A DNA stretch of 11,937 nucleotides, taken from contig MU069440.1 of NCBI GenBank assembly GCA_002284615.2, positions 202,137 to 214,073 on the forward strand, read 5' to 3'. The notes below the pieces were generated by a model, which did not search any database, was not told the origin of the DNA, and worked only from the letters and a program-made list of their open reading frames with translations. Both the position numbers and the translations under genes were made by a program. Every line of letters starts with the position of its first letter. The stretch's first letter is position 1. This stretch comes from Dunaliella salina. Taxonomy: Eukaryota; Chlorophyta; Chlorophyceae; Chlamydomonadales; Dunaliellaceae. Positions 6,626-11,937 of this stretch are shown piece by piece.

Positions 6626-6889
6626 GAAGGGATTTGTGTCAGGGCAGAATTTGAGTTCAACGAGGTGGATGTCCCTATCTTGTGGGGAAATCTTGGAAGG
6701 ATCGAGGTGGGCTTGTCTGCCTGGGATAGGGCGCACAAAGAGAGCATCAGGGCGGCTTTGGTGACGTGCAGGTGAGGCATTGCCATTTGGGAAAACCCAG
6801 TCTGGAATAGCTCGAGAGATGTTTTCAGGGACTTGTATGCCTTGATCCAGAAGTCTGTCATGATTTCAGCCATCCATGCTAATGAGGGA
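6617..6889 (-). pseudogene. LINE ExK (restriction-like) endonuclease domain, SINE-split
   Basis: One uninterrupted minus-strand frame reads LLDQGIQVPENISRAIPDWV, then RHQSRPDALFVRPIPGRQ, then DIHLVELKFCPDTNPFVTL. The R-P-D aspartate codon is at 6746-6748, the E of E-L-K at 6656-6658 and the K at 6650-6652. Hydrophobic strand, D, about 29 residues, strand with E-x-K is the fold signature of PD-(D/E)xK nucleases, which in R2- and Dualen-type LINEs nick the target for reverse transcription. The frame ends where the SINE enters, right after V-T-L. The nuclease assignment is an inference from motif spacing. The family identity is well supported by the plus-strand copy at 3690-3861. Confidence 0.75.
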
Positions 6890-7343
6890 TGAGCCATATC
6901 GGCCTTTACTGAGGGCTTCTACACAGAGACTAAGGGCCGCATTGTGTCTGTTGGTGTGCATCCCACTCATTGTTGGGTTGGTGCACCTAAGCAGAACGTG
7001 ATAAATGTTGTCTGTATTTGCACAGAGTGGGCATCTATCAGAACTGGAAAAGTTGAAGTTGGAGGCATGACTCTGTGTGTACAGTGCATCCGTTCGATAC
7101 TTAATAAGATTTATTTGTTGTTTAAGGTAATTTTTGGGCTTTTCCAGAAGGAGTTGCTAATCTCCTTGTTTGCAAGTTGAGATATTGGATTGTGAGCTTC
7201 AGTGTTTGCATTTGTGGTGGGTGGTGTGGCATCGCTAAGCTTCTGCCATCTCTCTGGTAGTGGTAGCCAGAGGTGTTAGCAGAACCAAGTTTGTCTCTCA
7301 GGTTGGTGAGATAGTATACCAGGTAAGTGTGGGAGCGGTGCAT
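6890..7343 (-). pseudogene. LINE linker and CCHC zinc knuckle
   Basis: After RNase H the minus strand reads LVYYLTNLRDKLGSANTSGY. Following further shifts it reads FNFSSSDRCPLCANTDNIYH and then VLLRC. The cysteines and histidine of CPLC-x7-H-x4-C lie at 6983-7033. RHNAALSLCVEALSKGRYG follows, then an in-frame TGA near 6890. This is the zinc knuckle typical of the C-terminal part of many LINE proteins, where it helps bind RNA or target DNA. It sits between RNase H and the ExK domain. No ATG begins this frame, so an ATG-based ORF search would miss it. Confidence 0.75.
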
Positions 7344-7705
7344 GCCATTGGCATGATTTTGGCATCATTTTGTGTGGAAGAGGTCTTCAACGAAAGCCAA
7401 TAAAAATTGTGGAAAGGGTCCCTGGCATCTGGAAGTGCATTGTCTATGGTGTGAGAGAGGGCTGCGGTGCGAGCGCAAGCGTCAGCCCCCTCATTTCTGA
7501 TGATGCCAAAGTGGGCTTTGACTTTATAAAAATGGATAGGGTGAGGGGAGTGTTCTAATATGGTTGATATGGCATGGGTGAGCTCTGCATGTAGGTGATA
7601 CCTCATGCGCATGGGATGAAGGCCCCGGGGTTAGATTATAAATTTGAAAGAGGCAGGATGCACTATCAGTTGCATGTTTAGTATGAAGATGTATCAGAAG
7701 AGCCA
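7298..7705 (-). pseudogene. LINE RNase H domain relic
   Basis: The minus strand reads MALLIHLHTKHATDSASCLF, containing the T-D-S that carries a catalytic aspartate (codon at 7665-7667). A frameshift near 7615-7630 then leads to MRYHLHAELTHAIS, HFYKVKAHFGIIRNEGADAC and LPDARDPFHNFYWLSLK. The pattern K-A-H-x-G-I-x-x-N-E-x-A-D (7478-7519) is the conserved end of type-I RNase H in retroelements, with its His and last Asp intact. The segment between the first catalytic block and T-D-S is shorter than usual, and the N-terminal beta hairpin is missing because the copy is truncated. A further shift occurs near 7310-7330. The relic is inactive. Confidence 0.8.
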
Positions 7706-7785
7706 TGAATCCCCTCCACCACACGATTTGAAACAGAAGAAGATATGAGGATTTGGAGGATTACTTATAGCACCTGGCTGATAAC
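7706..7785 (-). mobile_element. LINE subfamily-II 3' fragment
   Basis: On the minus strand this reads P-G-A-I-S-N-P-P-N-P-H-I-F followed by GTGTGGTGGAGGGGA. The copy at 9976-10290 has G-A-S-R-N-P-P-D-P-I-S-F followed by TTGTGGTGGAGGGGA. It stops abruptly where the RNase H relic begins, so two LINE pieces of different subfamily or different part are joined here. A local duplication of CCAGGT about 18 bp apart precedes it. Confidence 0.65.
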
Positions 7786-8480
7786 CTGGCTGTCAGAAGT
7801 ACCTTACCGACTCTGGCAATCTTGAGTGTATATGATTAACCCTCAGCACCCCTCGCAAGATTCCAGCGTCAATGGAAATCACTTTTTCAAGCCTCACAAG
7901 ATTTAGGATTTTAATTGTGGCCTTTCTAGCGCCCAGCATGCAGCTTGCAGATGGGCTACTAACCAGTGAGCGCCGCTTGTTGCTGGAAGTTTGTTGGTGC
8001 TTGCAAACTTCGCTGACTCCTGGACCATGCAAGGTCTTGAAGCTTGCAAACGAATTATGGAATCATTTTGGCCCCCTCGCAAGCTTGCAGCATCACAAAA
8101 TATATCCATCGCTGCGGTGCATCTATTTTAAAGAGCGTGTCTAATGGTAACAAGTACGAGGGCATGACCTTGACAGCTGGCACCGGGACTTAGGGCTGGC
8201 AGCGTCGCAAGGCTTTGCCTCAGGTTCAAAGAGACAGGAGCGCTAGGCCATAAGGACTTGACCTTGACTGTTGCTGTTGTGGCACCTTTACCGTCCTACT
8301 ATAGTGGACCAGGGGGACTGGCACCCCAACCTCATGGCTTTTTGCGTACTCTGTCCGTGCTCACACCTATTCTAAGTTGAACCTTTGGGACTTACATGAG
8401 TTTTGCCGCTCATAGCTTGTCTTCATTGGTGAAACTCTCTGTCAGTGCCTGCGCTGGCTGTTCTTTCCTAGGGTCTTTCC
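7786..8480. other. Unassigned region, no gene seen
   Basis: Small frames on both strands show no motifs. The words GCTTGCAAAC and GCAAGCTTGC recur between 7996 and 8092, but no larger repeat was recognised. Confidence 0.45.
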
Positions 8481-8680
8481 TTGATGCACACCATGGTGCC
8501 CGTCGTAGACTTGTACTCCTACTTTGTGGGCATGAGGTTTTTAAAGAAGCTGAATGGTATGTTGGTGATCCAGACCAAGTTTGCCCGTGCTTGATCTCGT
8601 ACTAGTATGAAGAGGTCTTACCAAGATTGCGTCTGATCGCCAGCTTGCTAGCACAGCAGCAGCAATAGTTAACTCTTTTA
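8480..8680 (-). mobile_element. Possible LINE debris
   Basis: On the minus strand, W-R-S-D-A-I-L-V-R-P-L resembles the R-P-D-A-L-F-V-R-P-I block of the minus-strand LINE. A short distance on, KLGLDHQHTIQLL resembles the subfamily-II stretch L-G-x-D-H-Q-H-A-T-K-L. If both matches are real, this is a copy with a large internal deletion. The similarity is short and no tail or N-P-P-D-P box was found, so the call is weak. Confidence 0.35.
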
Positions 8681-8803
8681 AAGCTCTGCGTAATACATAA
8701 AGATTGGTTGTAAGGGGAAATTTTGGGTATTTCAAGAGAACTTGGGTGCGCAATGGATTTTTTACAAGATGCGAGGTGGTCACAAGACTCTATGGTATTA
8801 AGG

Positions 8804-8848
8804 AAAGACACCAGGAAAAAGATACTTTGTTAAAGAAAGACACCAGGA
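8804..8848. repeat. Short direct repeat beside the second SINE
   Basis: AAAGACACCAGGA occurs twice about 32 bp apart, just left of the SINE tail. It may be a local duplication. Confidence 0.5.
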
Positions 8849-8852
8849 GCAT

Positions 8853-9030
8853 GAAAGACTTACGCTGACCTTTTGGCCGCGTTCATTTAGAAAGAGTCCC
8901 GCATTGGCTCCCACTGATAGAGCTCCAGTTGTTCCAATCCCATCTATAAGGATTCGATCCAGGGATCTCTTTCTTGCTGGCGTGCTCCATGCACCTGACC
9001 AAGGGCTGTAACATGAAGGCAATTGAGGCT
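8853..9030 (-). mobile_element. tRNA-derived SINE, copy 2
   Basis: This copy aligns with the SINE at 6416-6616 over its full length. Shared stretches on the plus strand are GAAAGAYTTACGCT at the tail end, GGAYTCGATCC (B box complement, 8950-8960), then TGACCARGG, TAACATGARG and TTGAG near the head. The A box is damaged (AGCCTCAATTGCC on the minus strand). A weak 6-bp flanking duplication is possible (GAGCAT at 8847-8852, GAGCGT at 9031-9036). The tail ATGAACGCGGCC...GCGTAAGTCTTTC again resembles the LINE tail. A minus frame of 171 codons covering it is not a gene. Confidence 0.7.
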
Positions 9031-9154
9031 GAGCGTTAAGGTCAGCTCTCTTTAGTGTGGGCCCATCCATACAGAGCCAAAACGTCCGAAACGTCTTTAG
9101 GAAAGAAAGAGACTTGTACACGCTGCTGACGGGAGCGATTGGTCGCTTACATGG

Positions 9155-9383
9155 CAAGTACGCCAAGGCAGGAGTAAGTAAGCTTGGGAAGCCTGATCTG
9201 GAGGACCTGATCACAAGTATGTACTTGTACTTGAACTTGGCCAATTGGCTTGCAAGTGCGCCAAGTCTACTACAAGTCCACTTAATTAAGTGGCAAGTTC
9301 TAAGTACAGCCAAGTTGACTCAAGTTCACTCAAGTTGGCTTCCAAGTTCACTTGCTCGAGTATCCTACAAGTAATGGTCAAGT
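9155..9383. repeat. CAAGT/ACTTG-rich degenerate array
   Basis: The pentamer CAAGT or its complement ACTTG occurs about 15 times, at 9155, 9214, 9223, 9229, 9235, 9253, 9262, 9273, 9294, 9311, 9321, 9331, 9343, 9350, 9368 and 9379. Between 9253 and 9343 many are roughly 10 bp apart. The block includes two palindromes: ACAAGTA-TG-TACTTGT (9213-9228) and CCACTTAATTAAGTGG (9278-9293). It has no coding sense. It is a decayed short-unit satellite or a cluster of binding sites. Confidence 0.7.
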
Positions 9384-9466
9384 AGTATACAAGCCAGGGA
9401 TCGTTTCATCTGATTACAAAAAAGCCTGTTATTTCTTAGTCTACGTGGAAACGCATGTCCAGGAGA

Positions 9467-9512
9467 CAATTGCTATCAGCAATTGATCGTTCCATCGGCG
9501 GTTATTGATCGT
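9467..9512. repeat. Hairpin plus short direct repeat
   Basis: CAATTGCT (9467-9474) pairs perfectly with AGCAATTG (9478-9485) around ATC. ATTGATCGT then occurs at 9482 and again about 20 bp later. Function unknown. Confidence 0.5.
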
Positions 9513-9570
9513 CCAAAAAAATTGTGTTTAATGGAGTTGCCATGCCATTCAGAAAGAAAAGGAATTAACG

Positions 9571-9940
9571 ATTAAAATCAACACCAGCCAAGAAGTGCCC
9601 TTCACTTCAGGGGGCACCAGGGACGGGGGACGGAGGGGAAGGTGTGGGGGGACTGGGGCGCTGAGCACTCGGGTCGGGGGGTTGGGTTGGTTGCACGAAG
9701 ATGGAGTGCGGCAGAAGGAGAGAGTACAGGTGTCCAAGAAGCTAGGTACAACCCTCCAGATCCTCCTCTAGCTCTGGCTTTCACCTCAGCAAGCTGTTTT
9801 TTGTGAAGGTCGAGGGCTTTTCAGTGAGAACCCTCCGTACTTGCCAATTCGGGACCCTTTCTCTTGACGCATGTTGCCTTTCATTGGCGGAGACTTCTCT
9901 TTTCTTTGTCACCATCTCTTCTCTTCTCCCCTTCTTTCTT
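9571..9940 (+). mobile_element. Diverged LINE 3' end (subfamily I type)
   Basis: AACACCAGCCAAG...CTTCAGGGGGCACC corresponds to the N-T-R-H-A-L...F-Q-G-A segment of the other copies. A G-rich stretch follows, then A-R-Y-N-P-P-D-P-P at about 9740-9765. The 3' UTR is recognisable through CTCTGGCTTTCACCTCAGCAAGCTG. The terminal tail ACGCATGTTGCC...GGCGGAGACTTCTC is followed by a CT-rich run. It is a 5'-truncated, heavily mutated copy. The minus-strand proline-rich frames over it are shadows of the G-rich segment. Confidence 0.6.
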
Positions 9941-9975
9941 AAGTTTGCGAAGCCTCGATGCAGACAGCGATTGGC

Positions 9976-10290
9976 ATTGGGATTTAAGCAACCAGGACTA
10001 GATCACCATCGTGCCAGTAAGCTTGCTCAACATCTTCATGGTCATCCTGTACATTATGCCCATAAACTAGTCTCCACACGCCGCGCTCTTGAAAACAAGA
10101 ATACTTCCTACACCCAGGGTCTAGAGCCAGGTGCTTCTAGGAACCCTCCAGACCCCATTAGCTTTATCTTTTTCTTCATATCTTGTGGTGGAGGGGACTC
10201 ACGTTTTTTTTTTTTAGCCGACGTGTCTCCTTTCCTTATATGATGTAGAGGGAGTTTCTCTTCCTTCGTAGTTTTTTCTTTTCTTTTCCG
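9976..10290 (+). mobile_element. 5'-truncated LINE subfamily-II 3' end
   Basis: An open plus-strand frame reads PGLDHHRASKLAQHLHG, YAHKLVSTRRALENKN and EPGASRNPPDPISF, nearly the same as the minus-strand copy ending at 2219. The 3' UTR has GTGGTGGAGGGGA, then ACGTGTCTCCTTTCC and CTTCGTAGTTTTTTC with a CT run, matching the tail of that copy. Its frame is continuous with the preceding sequence from 9803 by chance, since that part is the tail of the neighbouring element. The copy is a fragment with no enzymatic domain. Confidence 0.75.
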
Positions 10291-10553
10291 AAAACATTAG
10301 CATCCATCTCAACATAAAGAAAGGCACACACGTTGCTGTTTTGTAGTCAGGTGACCCTGAATGAAGGCGATGTCTCCAAAATCGAGAAAAGTACATCACT
10401 CTTTTCACAGCCACGCGCAGCTCAGCCAAACATGCTATGAATTACTCATCCCTGTAAGTAATGGTGAACGGGTGCTTAATTACCAGGTAAAGAATAATCC
10501 AAAGTAAATCTTTCGACAGACCAAAAAAATCCGAGTTGAAAGCAATTGTGTAG
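10291..10553. other. Short unassigned gap between LINE ends
   Basis: No element or gene recognised. A 71-codon minus frame at 10214-10429 starts with ATG but has no identifiable motif and overlaps the LINE tail, so it is not called. Confidence 0.45.
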
Positions 10554-10730
10554 CTTGCCTAGAGCAAACCTGCAGACCCCCATTATATCTGTTTCTGGCT
10601 CTCTCCTAGGCTAGCTGTGTCTAGTGCAGGTTCTGAGGGCCTTCTGTGAGGCCTCTAGCTTTCCAGTTAGAGGTCTCTCCCTTAATGCACGCGGCCTTTG
10701 GCTTGCGTAGACTTTTCTTTCCTTGCCTAG
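10554..10730 (+). repeat. Perfect 9-bp target-site duplication pair
   Basis: CTTGCCTAG occurs at 10554-10562 and identically at 10722-10730, exactly bracketing the LINE 3' end between them. This marks target-primed insertion of a short, 5'-truncated copy and fixes the 3' end of the element at GACTTTTCTTTC. Confidence 0.85.
10563..10721 (+). mobile_element. Short LINE 3'-end insertion (~159 bp)
   Basis: The insertion begins just before the C-terminal box region (AACCTGCAGACCCCC, a mutated form of the N-P-P-D-P codons). It contains the 3' UTR words GGCTCTCTCCTAGGCT, TTCTGAGGGCCTTCTG and GCTTTCCAGTTAGAGG and ends with CGGCCTTTGGCTTGCGTAGACTTTTCTTTC. The UTR is nearly identical to that at about 4520-4610. 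Being so short, it could equally be a non-autonomous family built from the LINE 3' end. Confidence 0.8.
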
Positions 10731-10770
10731 TTCCCACCATGTTCCAGGGTTCCCACCACCATGTTCCAGG
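10730..10770. repeat. Small tandem duplication
   Basis: GTTCCCACCATGTTCCAGG is followed at once by a second copy with an extra ACC. It is probably a recent slippage event. Confidence 0.8.
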
Positions 10771-11825
10771 GGTTCAAAGAAGCCTGTTCAGGAGACAACT
10801 GTGACGTCCTCTCGCGCCTCATGCCTTCAGTGCAAATCCAAGGATAGCTGCAGGCAAATGTGGCATGAGTTGACACATGTCAAGTTCCTGTTGCATTCAA
10901 GGGTCCAGGAAGTCAGGCACAATCGACCCTCCCTGACACCATGGCTCTGAATACGCGTTGCATTAATTTGCCTTGATCAGACACCTGAGCTCCTGTGCTG
11001 CATTCCATGAGCCAGAAGACCATGCACAAGCGCGCAAAGTAAGAAGGGGCACAAGTGAATATCCTGAATGCATTTTTGCAGCCATGGCTTTGATTGAAAC
11101 CTTTGAGGTGCTTGCAAAACATACACTTCTGAAGTTCCTGTGTGCTGGTGCTTTTTGAACTCATAAACATGGTCTCTCGATCATGTTTTGATTTTCGGCA
11201 AAGCCCCATAAACTAGGCATGAGCCACTTTGTTTGCCTCATTCCAGTAAAGCCTGCACCCAGCTGCCTTGGCTCGCTCGGTGCTAACCGCCACCTCGAAG
11301 CTTTAGATAGCAACCCAAGCAAACAGCACAGACAGCCTTGCTTTGGGGGGTTGAGGGTGGCAGCGGTTGGTACTGCAGAAATGCTTTATGGGCTTTAGGT
11401 AGGCAATTCTGGGCCTGAGCTAACCAGCCTATCATTCACCCTGAGAAGTTTGACAAGCTTGCCGAGCAAATCTTCTTACCACGTGCCTGAGTTTGATGAA
11501 GTGTGCAGCATGCAGGAGCACAGACTCCAAAAGTTTTGTTTTTGACTTACAGCCTGACCACCTCAGGCCCCTGAGGCAGACTTTACAGGAGCACTGTCTG
11601 CATACTTTGGTTGTTCCTGGGTTCAGATTCATGGGGTGGTCCCATTTTGAGACTTCCTGACCCACCTGGACCATTCCAGCTTATCAGTGAGCCAACATTC
11701 TTGCACAATTCCAATTGCATTGGGTATTTGATTCATGCTCTTCTAGGGATGATGCAATGGGCTGTGCGGATCGAGAAGAGATCACAGAATCATGCTGGCA
11801 CAATGTAGAGCAGGACCCCTACACT

Positions 11826-11826
<1 letters not shown>
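10771..11826. other. Unassigned region, no gene recognised
   Basis: The longest frames (98 codons at 10913-11209 minus, 80 codons at 11432-11674 minus) carry several cysteines but no recognised domain, and they lie in no supporting context. No LINE or SINE piece was recognised. A small hairpin CCTCAGG/CCTGAGG lies at 11561-11576. This may be ordinary intergenic or intronic host DNA. Confidence 0.45.

Positions 11827-11879
<53 letters not shown>
11827..11879. repeat. (GT)n microsatellite, first array
   Basis: About 26 GT units. The array ends at GCAGCCATTT, which separates it from the next GT array. Confidence 0.95.
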
Positions 11880-11882
<3 letters not shown>

Positions 11883-11885
11883 CCA

Positions 11886-11888
<3 letters not shown>

Positions 11889-11937
<49 letters not shown>
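11889..11937. repeat. (GT)n microsatellite, second array (runs off the window)
   Basis: About 24 GT units to the last base of the window, so the true length is unknown. Confidence 0.95.

Larger units (their letters stand above)
5866..7705 (-). mobile_element. Best-preserved LINE copy, interrupted by a SINE
   Basis: This minus-strand, 5'-truncated non-LTR element holds RNase H, a CCHC knuckle, an ExK nuclease-like domain, the C-terminal N-P-P-D-P box, a 3' UTR and a terminal tail with a CT run (G/A-rich on the plus strand at 5869-5906). At its upstream edge near 7705 it abuts a subfamily-II 3' end. A SINE with target-site duplication is inserted at 6416-6616. Several frameshifts and stops make it non-autonomous, but most domains can be read almost complete across frames. 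Confidence 0.8.

Noticed and set aside
8798..9313. 171-codon minus-strand frame, the second longest minus frame in the window
   Set aside because: It runs through the second SINE and the CAAGT array and shows no domain, so it is an accidental frame.
9803..10243. 146-codon plus frame as a gene
   Set aside because: It joins the 3' tail of one LINE copy to the C-terminus of another. Only the last ~90 codons resemble a protein family.
10913..11209. 98-codon cysteine-containing minus frame
   Set aside because: No recognisable zinc-finger spacing, no homology I can name, and no gene context.

Overview
The window looks like repeat-rich nuclear DNA from a eukaryote. It has long AC/GT, AG and AAC microsatellites, no operon-like gene packing, and no long open reading frame. 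What is recognisable is a dense layer of decayed non-LTR retrotransposons (LINEs), their truncated 3' ends, and at least two tRNA-derived SINEs. I found no intact host gene, tRNA, rRNA or CRISPR array. The lineage is uncertain. The LINE remnants carry RNase H, a CCHC zinc knuckle and a C-terminal PD/ExK (restriction-like) signature. That order recalls the dual-endonuclease elements first described in green algae, so an alga or related protist is one guess, held with low confidence.

Layout, left to right. 1-790: GC palindromes and a duplicated ~235-bp module (repeat A), each copy ending in two small GC hairpins. 788-1036 (-): LINE zinc-knuckle relic joined directly to a LINE tail. 1037-2218: no gene seen. 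2219-2992 (-): 3' end of a second LINE subfamily. About 3250-4632 (+): a longer LINE relic (RT C-terminus, internal deletion, ExK domain, C-terminus, 3' UTR), split at 3862-4173 by an insertion ending in (AAC)n. 4633-5724: an AG microsatellite and otherwise unassigned sequence. 5725-5803 (+) and 5866-7705 (-): two LINE 3' ends facing each other. The second is the best preserved copy (RNase H, CCHC, ExK domain, C-terminus) and is interrupted at 6416-6616 by a SINE with a target-site duplication. 7706-7785 (-): another subfamily-II 3' fragment. 7786-8480: nothing recognised. 8480-8680 (-): doubtful LINE debris. 8853-9030 (-): second SINE copy. 9155-9383: a CAAGT/ACTTG-rich block. 9571-10730 (+): three consecutive LINE 3' ends, the last flanked by a perfect 9-bp target-site duplication. 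10731-11826: no gene recognised. 11827-11937: two GT arrays.

The pieces fit one retrotransposition system. LINE subfamilies with a conserved C-terminal N-P-P-D-P box and a ~45-nt terminal tail (core resembling GGCTTGCGTAGACTTTTC, followed by a pyrimidine run) appear to share that tail with a tRNA-derived SINE. This suggests the SINE is mobilised by the LINE machinery. All coding copies here are broken by frameshifts, stops, internal deletions or insertions.
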